IMG/VR virus record: IMGVR_UViG_3300001282_000007
Span: 35,520-99,519 of that record
DNA from: a virus
DNA length: 64,000 nucleotides
Reading direction: 5' to 3' (one strand)
The translations under genes were made by a program, and so were the position numbers. Each line of letters opens with the position of its first letter. Within the stretch, counting starts at the first letter, position 1. The notes below the pieces were generated by a model. The model was not told the DNA's origin. It did not search any database and saw only the letters and a program-made list of their open reading frames with translations. Shown one piece after another: positions 47,810-55,772 of this stretch.

Positions 47810-47826
47810 TCTGTTGCCCATTATTC
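47797..47826. repeat. 13-bp perfect inverted repeat
   Basis: GAATAATGGGCAA and TTGCCCATTATTC are exact reverse complements with a 4-nt loop. The repeat starts 2 nt after the stop of the 88-aa gene and overlaps the next promoter's -35 box and spacer, so it may be both terminator-like and an operator. No U-run follows. Confidence 0.75.
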
Positions 47827-47828
47827 GT

Positions 47829-48095
47829 TTAGGCTTCCGCAGTGTCAAACACCACGCCTTTGAACTGCTCGTAGTCGTAGAATGCCACAAGTGTTTGGCC
47901 GCTAAAGTACACTGTCATTCCGCCCAAGTCTTCGCTTGAGTCAAACAACAGCACACTTTCTTCCTCAAAACGATCTTGCAGTTCTTCCATTTTGTCGTTG
48001 CCTGTGGCTTCAAAGCTCTGCATGGCTTCTGCTTCGTAGTTGTGTGTATAGCTCTCAACTGATTCAATTTGCTGTTCTTGTGCATCTGTAAGCAT
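47829..48095 (-). CDS. Hypothetical acidic protein, 88 aa
   Basis: Strongly acidic with helical N-terminal half and a beta-type C-terminal half (GGMTVYFSGQTLVAFYDYEQF). AAAAGGAA precedes the ATG. Its promoter is at 48123-48151. No family is recognised; an acidic DNA-mimic is a speculative option. Confidence 0.66.
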   Translation of the reverse strand: MLTDAQEQQIESVESYTHNYEAEAMQSFEATGNDKMEELQDRFEEESVLLFDSSEDLGGMTVYFSGQTLVAFYDYEQFKGVVFDTAEA

Positions 48096-48122
48096 GTGAG
48101 TTCCTTTTGTTGCTAAGTGTGT

Positions 48123-48151
48123 ATTATAGCAAAAAGGCGAATATTGGACAA
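48123..48151 (-). promoter_or_regulatory. Sigma70-type promoter, cassette family
   Basis: TTGTCC (48146-48151), 17 nt, TATAAT (48123-48128). Starts right after the stop of the glycosyltransferase gene and reads into the 88-aa gene. Confidence 0.78.
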
Positions 48152-48152
48152 C

Positions 48153-48968
48153 CTAACACCAGTGTTGGTTTATCACAGGATCGTGTGTTTCGTGCGGTTT
48201 AGGATCGCCGTGAAATATCAACAAACTGTTGTCTGGTGCAATAGTGGTGCCACGTGACGGTGATCGGTAGGTTCTGTTTCGAAAATTCATACCGCCATTT
48301 AGTGCAGTCCACCGCCAGCTCACTGCTCGTCCGTCTTCAAAAAATCTACGGTGTCTTGCAGTTATTACAGAATTTAAATAATCCTGATCGCCCCCGCGAT
48401 AACTGCTTTGTACCTTTTCAACACCTTGCTTTTCAAATTCTGTCCAGATTGGTGCCCAGGTCACTGTGTTCCAGTACATCACACTGGAGTTCATGCTTTG
48501 CACATGGGGCTTCCATAGTGATTTAAAATCACGTATGGTCCAAAAATATGCAGGATTCAGATCAATGATCCAGTCCAGACTGTTTACCACCACTGTGTCC
48601 AGATCAAAATACAACAATTGTCCTTGATGATGTGCAGGGTTAAACAACTGCATTTTGTACCACCAGGATTGTTTGCGGCCGCTGACACCGGGCCATTCCT
48701 GCAGATCGTGGCGGATCATGTGCGATGGCACAGGTCTGCCAGGTTCTGTGTACACATGTAGTCGTATACCGCGAGAAATGTGTCTACTCAGCATGGAGTA
48801 CAATCGATCCACATAGATCCAGTCGTAGCCCGAGCCGTGTATCACGCAGGCACAATCAACAGGACCCTTAGGATCTGACACCGTGGGTGCAACATAGCCC
48901 GGAGATTTCTTTGCTCGATGTTCAGCTCTGGCTGCTCGGCGCATGGCTTTTTCTTGCTGAATGTCCAT
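48153..48968 (-). CDS. Glycosyltransferase, GT-A type (GT8-like)
   Basis: The DLDTVV motif (near 122-127) is a DxD-type metal-binding site. N-terminal Lys/Arg/Ala tail (about 1-30), then CACVIHGSGYDW strand, a long central domain and a C-terminal IFHGDPKPHE motif with His, typical of phage glycosyltransferases of this type. 271 aa. It overlaps no gene but follows the GT17 gene at 1 nt. Donor and acceptor unknown. Confidence 0.75.
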   Translation of the reverse strand: MDIQQEKAMRRAARAEHRAKKSPGYVAPTVSDPKGPVDCACVIHGSGYDWIYVDRLYSMLSRHISRGIRLHVYTEPGRPVPSHMIRHDLQEWPGVSGRKQSWWYKMQLFNPAHHQGQLLYFDLDTVVVNSLDWIIDLNPAYFWTIRDFKSLWKPHVQSMNSSVMYWNTVTWAPIWTEFEKQGVEKVQSSYRGGDQDYLNSVITARHRRFFEDGRAVSWRWTALNGGMNFRNRTYRSPSRGTTIAPDNSLLIFHGDPKPHETHDPVINQHWC

Positions 48969-48969
48969 G

Positions 48970-49758
48970 CTAGTTTTCGGGCGGATTGTGCCAGTATGCA
49001 GGATAGTTTTTCAATACCGACTGCACACTGTCAGGATATTTTACATCAATCACGTGTGTGGTGCATTTATGGTTGATAGCACTTATGGTATCAAGTTGTT
49101 TGAATGCTGCGAGTATTTGTTCAGGGTCTCTGTGCTGGCTTTCTATGCAGCTGACCACTTTGTTGCGTATGAGATCATCACTGCCCATCCAGGTCCAGTG
49201 CCAGCCCACTGGTGTTTTGAATCCCACACAATGGCTTCGATCTTTGCGTTTGATGCTGTTGCCCTTGTAGAGTTCATGTGGCGTGTCAAACATTCGTCGG
49301 CGTGCTACCACACTGCCTTTCCAGTTGCGTTCAGCACGTTGATCCACACGATACATGTACATTTCAAATCCACATGTGACTGGTTTATCGTGTTGATCCA
49401 TCAATGCTACAATATCTGCCCAGGATTCTGGATTGATTATTTCGTCAAGATCACCGTGTATCACAATGTCTTCTGAGTCACATTCTGCCAGTGCAGGTGC
49501 TAGGGCCTGCCGCATCATGGTTTCACACACAAGATTGGTTTGATCTGCTGACAACTCTAGTGTGACTACCTGCAGCCTGTCACCGTACCTGGTCTGATAC
49601 CGATCAAGATTGTTTGACAAATTGTATGGTTTGGGAATTCCGCTGAATGTTCTGCTGGCTTCAAGCACTATCCAACGATCCACGTAATGATCAGTGATGG
49701 CCAGATGTATATCCAGCATGTCAAATTCATCGTTGAACAGCAGAGTATCAATTATCAT
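48970..49758 (-). CDS. Glycosyltransferase family 17-like protein
   Basis: GT17 members include beta-1,4-N-acetylglucosaminyltransferase III. The N-terminal MIIDTLLFNDEFDMLDIHL block, the LEASRTFSG segment (near 33-41) and a GDLDEI DxD site (near 101-106) match this family, 262 aa being the usual bacterial/phage size. Overlaps the methyltransferase gene by 4 nt. A phage or host glycan is the likely target. Confidence 0.82.
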   Translation of the reverse strand: MIIDTLLFNDEFDMLDIHLAITDHYVDRWIVLEASRTFSGIPKPYNLSNNLDRYQTRYGDRLQVVTLELSADQTNLVCETMMRQALAPALAECDSEDIVIHGDLDEIINPESWADIVALMDQHDKPVTCGFEMYMYRVDQRAERNWKGSVVARRRMFDTPHELYKGNSIKRKDRSHCVGFKTPVGWHWTWMGSDDLIRNKVVSCIESQHRDPEQILAAFKQLDTISAINHKCTTHVIDVKYPDSVQSVLKNYPAYWHNPPEN

Positions 49759-50396
49759 TCAGGCCACCTGTAAATTATTTGGTAGTTGTCATACACTGGC
49801 AAAATACCTTTTGCCGCAAGATAGTCTGCAATGTAGTGTCCTTTGCCTGTTCTGATTCCTGATTCAACAAATCTACTGTTGTCATCAATTGCTATCATTG
49901 CTCCGGCTTTTAGATACGGTTCAATGGCTTGGAATTCTCTAAGATGATGGGCAGCACTGTCATGGTCATTGTTCCATTTGACATCCCAGGAGTCAAGATA
50001 AAACAAATCTGTTTGGTCCAAATCTTGCAGACTTTGCAACCAGGTCACACTGTCCATGCATGTGGCTCGAAAGTTCATGCTTGGTATAGCCGTGTTAGAT
50101 GTTGCCACTGCTGCAGGATCAATATCCACGCTGCGAACAGTGCCACCGTGTTGATCCACAAACTCTGAGAACAACCTAGCACTTTGTCCATCTTTCCAGT
50201 TGCCCGGGTTACGCATGGTTCCTGTTTCAATAATATGGTATTCGGGCAGTGCCAGGCTTTCGAGATAAGCAAACATCAGGTTAAATCCGTCAGCTCGGCG
50301 ATATAGACCTTCCACAAGTCCACGCTTGGCACCACTAACAGTGGGGTTCAGTAGATCAAAATAGTTGTCACGATAGTATTCAAGCCAGGTGGTCAT
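49755..50396 (-). CDS. Class I SAM-dependent methyltransferase-like protein, 213 aa
   Basis: The segment IIETGTMRNPGNW (near 55-67) is the SAM-binding Gly-rich loop variant, and VRSVDIDPAAV (near 87-97) the acidic loop after strand 2. The LFYLDSWDVKW segment fits strand 4. A TAAATA element ends 4 nt before the ATG. The target is unknown; glycan methylation is likely from context. Confidence 0.7.
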   Translation of the reverse strand: MTTWLEYYRDNYFDLLNPTVSGAKRGLVEGLYRRADGFNLMFAYLESLALPEYHIIETGTMRNPGNWKDGQSARLFSEFVDQHGGTVRSVDIDPAAVATSNTAIPSMNFRATCMDSVTWLQSLQDLDQTDLFYLDSWDVKWNNDHDSAAHHLREFQAIEPYLKAGAMIAIDDNSRFVESGIRTGKGHYIADYLAAKGILPVYDNYQIIYRWPE

Positions 50397-50400
50397 GTGT

Positions 50401-50406
50401 TATTTA
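50401..50406 (-). promoter_or_regulatory. Late-like TAAATA element, 4 nt before a start codon
   Basis: TTTAAATAACACATG on the minus strand, no Shine-Dalgarno, before the ATG at 50396. It overlaps the stop of the upstream methyltransferase gene. Confidence 0.4.
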
Positions 50407-50985
50407 AATCGAACTGTTGTTATCAAAAGGTTTTGTAACCAACCAGCAACGACCAGATCGTCGAACCTTTATGTTTAATGGTCCAAAGAAATCCCACACC
50501 GCTTGTTGCACACCAGGATAGCCTTTGGTATAATCATCGCCGCCAAACTGAGATCCCGGGCGTATTTTTGGCCACCAGGCTTCAAGATCATTGGTCACTG
50601 ATTCGTAGCTGTGGCCTGCATCTACATAACAAAAGTCCACAGAATCATCCTCAAAATCAGCGGCTGCATGCCAACTCATCATGGTCAGCATTGTTATGTG
50701 CTCCAGCACTGGTTTTACATTTTGTCGGAATATGTTTTCAAGGTCCTGAACAGTGTCAGTATCATAGGCAATGGCTTCTTCGCCTTTCCAGCTGTCCACA
50801 CAGTAAAATGGGCCCAGCTTGTCACGATTGATCAATTCTACCACACAGTATGCAGCACTACGGCCAGTCCAGGATCCCAATTCTACCCAGGTACCACCTG
50901 CAGGAAATTGCTCTAGAACAATATCAAGCATGATAGTATTCTTGTGACTCATAAATCCGTCAACGCTTTGGTAAAAATGCTCCAT
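50404..50985 (-). CDS. Class I SAM-dependent methyltransferase (Methyltransf_24-like)
   Basis: Residues WVELGSWTGRS (near 33-43) form the SAM loop, FYCVDSWKG (near 60-68) the second acidic strand and FCYVDAGHSYE (near 119-129) the motif with the Asp-His pair, as in phage-type Methyltransf_24. At 193 aa it is single-domain. Divergent from the cytidylyltransferase-cupin gene, with a TAAATA element on each strand between them. Confidence 0.78.
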   Translation of the reverse strand: MEHFYQSVDGFMSHKNTIMLDIVLEQFPAGGTWVELGSWTGRSAAYCVVELINRDKLGPFYCVDSWKGEEAIAYDTDTVQDLENIFRQNVKPVLEHITMLTMMSWHAAADFEDDSVDFCYVDAGHSYESVTNDLEAWWPKIRPGSQFGGDDYTKGYPGVQQAVWDFFGPLNIKVRRSGRCWLVTKPFDNNSSI

Positions 50986-50992
50986 GATATTT

Positions 50993-51000
50993 TATTTACC
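50993..51000 (-). promoter_or_regulatory. Late-like element GGTAAATA, 7 nt before a start codon
   Basis: Before the methyltransferase ATG at 50985. Part of a divergent late-type promoter pair with the plus-strand element at 51014-51020. Confidence 0.45.
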
Positions 51001-51013
51001 ATTATGTATGCAC

Positions 51014-51020
51014 ATAAATA
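51014..51020 (+). promoter_or_regulatory. Late-like element ATAAATA, 5 nt before a start codon
   Basis: Before the plus-strand ATG at 51026, preceded by CAC. No Shine-Dalgarno is present, so a leaderless mRNA is possible. Confidence 0.45.
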
Positions 51021-51025
51021 TTTAC

Positions 51026-51784
51026 ATGAAAATTGTACTTGTAACTGGGGGATTTGATCCCTTACACTCTGGACACATTTCCTATCTAGCAGCAGCCCGG
51101 CAACTGGGTGATCGACTGGTAGTGGGAGTAAATTCTGACGCATGGTTGTGCCGTAAAAAAGGGCGACCGTTTATGCCTGCAGTTGAGCGTGTGGCAGTGA
51201 TAGAAAATTTACGCATGGTAGATCGCTGCATCCTGTTCAATGACGATGATGGTTCAGGTATTGAAGCCATTCGTGCAGTACAGACCATGTATCCCGAAGA
51301 TGAAATCATCTTTGCCAACGGTGGTGATCGTACAGCAGTCAACATTCCCGAAATGGTGGTGCAAGATGTGATCTTCAAATTTGGAGTTGGCGGCGACGAC
51401 AAAAAGAATTCCAGCAGCTGGATACTGGAAGAATGGAAAAAGCCCAAAACTGATCGAACCTGGGGCTACTATCGTATTCTTCACGAAGTTGGCAGTCATG
51501 TCAAACTCAAAGAACTCACAGTGATGCCGGGGCAAAGACTCAGCATGCAACGGCACTCAACTCGTGCAGAGTTTTGGTTTGTGGCCGAAGGTGAAGCCAC
51601 CGTTTACACTGTGAATCCTCACAGCACCGAATACGAGTTAATGGCAAGTCCTGCACGGCACCAATCCACGTGGATAAAATTAAATGAGTGGCACCAGCTG
51701 TGCAATGAGACTGATCAACCCTTGAAACTGATCGAAATCCAATACGGTGAAAACTGTGTTGAAGAAGATATTGAACGAAAATGA
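51026..51784 (+). CDS. Cytidylyltransferase-cupin fusion
   Basis: The ATG at 51026 starts an N-terminal nucleotidyltransferase domain (1-140) with GGFDPLHSGH (8-17), the HxGH signature of cytidylyltransferases such as RfaE/HldE, and a GGDR segment. The C-terminal part (about 145-252) is a cupin like type II mannose-6-phosphate isomerase: LTVMPGQRLSMQRHSTRAEFWFVAEG with metal His/Glu residues. A fused activating and isomerising enzyme for one sugar nucleotide is inferred. The next gene overlaps by 4 nt. Confidence 0.82.
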   Translation: MKIVLVTGGFDPLHSGHISYLAAARQLGDRLVVGVNSDAWLCRKKGRPFMPAVERVAVIENLRMVDRCILFNDDDGSGIEAIRAVQTMYPEDEIIFANGGDRTAVNIPEMVVQDVIFKFGVGGDDKKNSSSWILEEWKKPKTDRTWGYYRILHEVGSHVKLKELTVMPGQRLSMQRHSTRAEFWFVAEGEATVYTVNPHSTEYELMASPARHQSTWIKLNEWHQLCNETDQPLKLIEIQYGENCVEEDIERK

Positions 51785-52470
51785 AAAACATCATACCAGT
51801 TTTTGTGGGCTACGACCCTAGAGAAGCCATAGCGTATCATGTGTGTGCCAACTCAATTATTAGACATGCCAGTCAACCAGTCAGCATCATTCCATTGGCT
51901 TTGAATCTGTTCCGAGACTACACAGAAACACACACAGATGGCAGCAATCAGTTTATCTACAGTCGATTTCTGGTACCGCACTTGATGAACTACAGTGGGC
52001 ATGCTATCTTTATAGATGGTGACATGATTGTGCGTGGAGACATTGCCGAGTTATGGAATCTGCGCAACACCGCACAAGATGTGCAAGTGGTCAAACACGA
52101 TTACCAGACACGCATGAGTGAAAAATATCTGGGATCAAAAAATGAAAACTATCCTCGAAAAAATTGGAGCAGTGTCATGCTCTGGAACTGCAACAGTTTC
52201 CCCAATAGAAAATTAACTCCTGAGTTTATTGAAAAATCCACAGGTGCTGAACTGCATCGTTTTTCCTGGCTAGACGATGAACGCATAGGTGCCTTGCCTC
52301 CTGAATGGAATTGGTTGCCTGATGAGTATGGTCCCAGTACTGATGCCAAACTGTTGCACTACACTCTGGGCACACCGTGCTTTCATGAGTTTGCCACAAC
52401 ACCACAAGGCAGTGAGTGGCATCAAGAACGCATACTCACTGAGTATTGCCAGCAGCGAGATATAGAATGA
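51781..52470 (+). CDS. Glycosyltransferase, GT8-like
   Basis: A GT-A fold with IFVDGD-type motif (here FIDGDMIVRGD, near 77-87), an N-terminal FVGYDPREAIAY block and a C-terminal LLHYTLGTPCFHEF with the metal-binding His, 229 aa. It resembles phage/bacterial GT8-like enzymes in capsular or LPS pathways. Overlaps both neighbours by 4 nt. Confidence 0.78.
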   Translation: MKNIIPVFVGYDPREAIAYHVCANSIIRHASQPVSIIPLALNLFRDYTETHTDGSNQFIYSRFLVPHLMNYSGHAIFIDGDMIVRGDIAELWNLRNTAQDVQVVKHDYQTRMSEKYLGSKNENYPRKNWSSVMLWNCNSFPNRKLTPEFIEKSTGAELHRFSWLDDERIGALPPEWNWLPDEYGPSTDAKLLHYTLGTPCFHEFATTPQGSEWHQERILTEYCQQRDIE

Positions 52471-53279
52471 ACAACTGGATTTTTCTCAGCAAAAACGGTG
52501 AGGATGAGTATGTCAACATGTTGGCTCGCAGTGCCAAGCTAGAACCTACCAACTCTGACTATTTTGATTATCAGTATGACATAGCAACAGATCACAATCA
52601 GTTGGTGTTGCGGGGCATTCTCAAACACAAAATAATGAAACAATGTCTAGAGGATGGCAATAATTTTTATTTCATGGACTCGGGTTATGTGGGCAACAAT
52701 ATCAGTAACAAAAACTCACAAGGTATCAAGATGTATCACAGAATTGTGCTGAATGATCTGCAACACGCCACCATACGTGAGCGACCCAACGATCGTTGGA
52801 ATCAACTGGGAATCAAACCCCATCCTCGGCGGTATGGCAAGCGAATTATTGTGGCAGCTCCAGATGAAAAGCCCTGTAGATATTATGGCATAGACCAACA
52901 GCAGTGGATCAGAGAAACTGTGGCCACAATAAAAACATACACAAATCTTCCAGTGGAGATACGAGAACGGGCGCCCAAACGAATTGATAGAGTTCAGTAC
53001 CAACCACTCAGCCAGCTATTGATAAAAGATGTGCATGCCCTGGTCACTTTCAACAGCGTAGCGGCTGTAGAAAGTATACTGGCAGGTGTGCCAGCATTTG
53101 TGTTAGCACCTAGTCATGTGGCCACACCGGTGGGCAACACAGATTTGGCCAAGATTGACAATCCATTTTATCCTGATCGAGACCTACTTGACGCCTGGTG
53201 TCACAGTATGGCATATGGCCAATATCATGTGAAGGAACTGGCCAATGGCACAGCATTTAGAATGATGCAAGAATCATGA
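52467..53279 (+). CDS. KpsS/LipB-like glycosyltransferase-family protein, copy 1
   Basis: The ATG at 52467 overlaps the previous stop. The C-terminal half holds the block HALVTFNSVAAVESILAGVPAFVLAP (near 194-220), matching the donor-binding motif of capsule-type transferases, followed by a NTDLAKIDNPFYPDRD motif that recurs in the two paralogues. The N-terminal half is less conserved. Paralogous to genes at 53276 and 57163. Confidence 0.68.
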   Translation: MNNWIFLSKNGEDEYVNMLARSAKLEPTNSDYFDYQYDIATDHNQLVLRGILKHKIMKQCLEDGNNFYFMDSGYVGNNISNKNSQGIKMYHRIVLNDLQHATIRERPNDRWNQLGIKPHPRRYGKRIIVAAPDEKPCRYYGIDQQQWIRETVATIKTYTNLPVEIRERAPKRIDRVQYQPLSQLLIKDVHALVTFNSVAAVESILAGVPAFVLAPSHVATPVGNTDLAKIDNPFYPDRDLLDAWCHSMAYGQYHVKELANGTAFRMMQES

Positions 53280-54241
53280 AAGTTGTAAGCTATTTGGCCA
53301 CGCTGCCTAGAAAAGAACAATACACTCCTGAGTCATTGAAAAAGGCCACGGACAAACTGGACACCTTGAAATATTTTGCACAAGGAGTGACCGAATACGG
53401 CGACGAAGGTATAATTGAAACCGAATCTGTATATCAACCCAGTGATGTGGCTGTGATCCTGGGCTGGGTACACGAACACGGAAAAACAGCCCAGCACCTG
53501 CAACTGCGTCAAGAGATTGTGGAAGGTCAACGCAGCTCGGGTGGACGCACAGTTATTGCTGATTCAAATTTGTTTTTGTACAAGGATACAAATAACCCTG
53601 GCTATTGGTTGCGCTACAGCTATGATGGTGTGTTCCCCAACACCGGCGAATACTGCGATCAGACTCCAGATCCTGTTCGGTGGCAATCAATACAGGCACA
53701 AACAGGAGTGCAATTGCGACCCTGGAGAGTCAACGGCAATCATGTTTTATTGTGTTTGCAACGTGACGGTGGGTGGAGCATGGCAGGATGGGATGTGATA
53801 GACTGGGCCATCAAGACCATTACAGAAATAAGAAAATACTCAGATCGTCCTATTAGAATTCGTCCACACCCCGGAGACAAACGAGCTGTGAAATACTGCG
53901 AACGTCTGATAAAACTTTGCACTGGCCGCAGATTAACAAATATACAACTGAGCCAGGGCGGTAGCACACTGACTGAAGATTTTGTTGATTGCTGGGCAGT
54001 GATCAACCACAACTCTAGTCCTGCTGTGGCTGCTGCCATTGAAGGTATACCTGTATTTGTTACTGATCCAGATCGCAGTCAGGCTCGTGACATAGCAGGT
54101 GCAGGATTTCACAGAATTGAAAAACCACACACTCCTGATCGTGACGCATGGATACAGAGAATTGCACAATTTCACTGGAATCACGAAGAATTGAGATCCG
54201 GCACATGCTGGGAACACATGAAAAAATGGGCGGTCAAATGA
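53276..54241 (+). CDS. KpsS/LipB-like glycosyltransferase-family protein, copy 2
   Basis: 321 aa; the middle has IRIRPHPGDKRAVKY (near 196-210) and CWAVINHNSSPAVAAAIEGIP (near 238-258), the typical sugar-nucleotide-binding half. The PHTPDRD motif near the C-terminus is shared with copies 1 and 3. ATGA overlap with the next gene. Confidence 0.7.
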   Translation: MKVVSYLATLPRKEQYTPESLKKATDKLDTLKYFAQGVTEYGDEGIIETESVYQPSDVAVILGWVHEHGKTAQHLQLRQEIVEGQRSSGGRTVIADSNLFLYKDTNNPGYWLRYSYDGVFPNTGEYCDQTPDPVRWQSIQAQTGVQLRPWRVNGNHVLLCLQRDGGWSMAGWDVIDWAIKTITEIRKYSDRPIRIRPHPGDKRAVKYCERLIKLCTGRRLTNIQLSQGGSTLTEDFVDCWAVINHNSSPAVAAAIEGIPVFVTDPDRSQARDIAGAGFHRIEKPHTPDRDAWIQRIAQFHWNHEELRSGTCWEHMKKWAVK

Positions 54242-54972
54242 TTGAAATTATTACCAGCATGAATCAGCGTTACTATGACCTGATTGGCAAAGATTGTGTA
54301 GACAGTTTTTTGAGACACTGGCCAAGCTCACACGGCCTTACTGTGTATGTGGAGCACATGGTACTGCCTGTTGATGAACGAATCAAAATTATTGATTTTG
54401 ATGATCTTGAACCTGACTACACTGTGTTTCAAGCAGATCCAGACTGCAATCAAAGTGAAAAGAAATTTGCCAAAAAAGCCTATACCATCATGCATGCCAT
54501 GCATCACAGCAAGGCAGATTGGATTGTGTGGCTGGATGCTGATGTGATATCAGTTGCCGACATGCCCGACGAGTTATGGACAGCATTGTTGGATCAACAA
54601 CATCTGAGTTTGTACATGGGCGTAAATTACACCAGCGACAAAAGCGGCAAAAAAGGAGCATGGTTGGTTCCCGAAACCGGAGTGTTTGCAGTGAATACCC
54701 GCCATCCGGATTTTGCAACGCTGCGAGATGAATATTGCCGTCGATATCGTGAACGTGATCGCAGTGGTCTTCGTAGATTCTATGACAACGATGTGCTGGG
54801 TGTGGCTATTCGGGCGGTGCCCAATGCAACGCACAGAGACCTTTGTGCAGGCTTTCTCAAGCCCTACAAAACTCCGTTGCCGCATACTGTGCTGGGCAAG
54901 TATCTAATACACTTCAAGGCCAAGCACTCAAAAGCAGAATATGGTCAAGAGCCTGTGGACGAAGACCAGTAA
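54238..54972 (+). CDS. Glycosyltransferase, DxD-type, copy A
   Basis: The ATG at 54238 overlaps the upstream stop; a longer reading from 54148 is unlikely. Motifs: KKAYTIMHAMHH, then IVWLDADVIS (DAD metal site, near 98-107). C-terminal His/Lys (HFKAKHS). Paralogous to the minus-strand gene at 54945. 28-nt overlap of the two convergent genes' ends. Confidence 0.72.
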   Translation: MIEIITSMNQRYYDLIGKDCVDSFLRHWPSSHGLTVYVEHMVLPVDERIKIIDFDDLEPDYTVFQADPDCNQSEKKFAKKAYTIMHAMHHSKADWIVWLDADVISVADMPDELWTALLDQQHLSLYMGVNYTSDKSGKKGAWLVPETGVFAVNTRHPDFATLRDEYCRRYRERDRSGLRRFYDNDVLGVAIRAVPNATHRDLCAGFLKPYKTPLPHTVLGKYLIHFKAKHSKAEYGQEPVDEDQ

Positions 54973-55772
54973 CTTTCTGTTCGGGGTCTCACAAGATCCT
55001 TGTCATTGCTACGCCCAGTATCTTTGCGTTTGCCTTTGAGATGGTCTAGGTATGCACCCCAAGCAGTGTTGATTAGTGGATGCCCTTCGCCTTTGATCAA
55101 TCCTGCACTCCAGTTGAGTTGACGCCATTGAGGGTTGGCTGCCTGCACTTCTTTACGAGTTTCATCAAACACCCAACAATCATTCCATTCAGCCATGGTC
55201 ATAAGACGCCCGGAATCATAGGCCAACTGAAACTCTTGCAGCCATGCCCGAGTCACAGGATCCCGAAGATTCATGCCATACAAGCCGCATTCAGTAAATT
55301 TCTTTTCTCTACCCAAAAATGCCAGACCAGTATCTACAGGCATTTGACTATTGATAAATTCAGTAGTGATAGGTGTGTGGCATACCATGTCAGCATCCAT
55401 CCAGAACAACACATCAGCTGCACAGTTAGCAGCACAATGGCTAACAGAATATGCTTTGTGACTGAATCGTATGGCATCCCAGCGAAATCCAATACCAGGT
55501 GCTTTGCCTTTGCGATCCACAGGCCCTGTGGCAACTTGTCCACGTGCTCTAGGGTCCGATCCCCAGCGTTGTTTGAATGCCACAATTTCTGGACTTGCTG
55601 CGTGTAGGTCTCTCACATGTAGATTGGGTGCTGATTGTGTGATAGCACAATCTTCTGTGTAAACATATAGGTCAACTTCTTGAGGCCAATTTTGTAAAAA
55701 TGTATCAATCATGCGGCTGGCATATTTTTCATAGCCAGCAGCATGGAATGTTGTTAGTACTGCGTATTTCAT
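54945..55772 (-). CDS. Glycosyltransferase, DxD-type, copy B
   Basis: The block SHKAYSVSHCAANCAADVLFWMDADMVC (near 104-131) matches copy A, with a DAD site and Phe/Trp before it. 275 aa with N-terminal MKYAVLTTFHAAGYEKYASRMI. Starts 1 codon from the FkbM-like gene upstream. Substrate unknown. Confidence 0.72.
   Translation of the reverse strand: MKYAVLTTFHAAGYEKYASRMIDTFLQNWPQEVDLYVYTEDCAITQSAPNLHVRDLHAASPEIVAFKQRWGSDPRARGQVATGPVDRKGKAPGIGFRWDAIRFSHKAYSVSHCAANCAADVLFWMDADMVCHTPITTEFINSQMPVDTGLAFLGREKKFTECGLYGMNLRDPVTRAWLQEFQLAYDSGRLMTMAEWNDCWVFDETRKEVQAANPQWRQLNWSAGLIKGEGHPLINTAWGAYLDHLKGKRKDTGRSNDKDLVRPRTESYWSSSTGS

Noticed and set aside
46468-48151. Evenly repeated 35-50 nt motifs as a CRISPR array
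   Set aside because: The repeats are promoters with genes, not spacers of constant length, between them; no cas genes.
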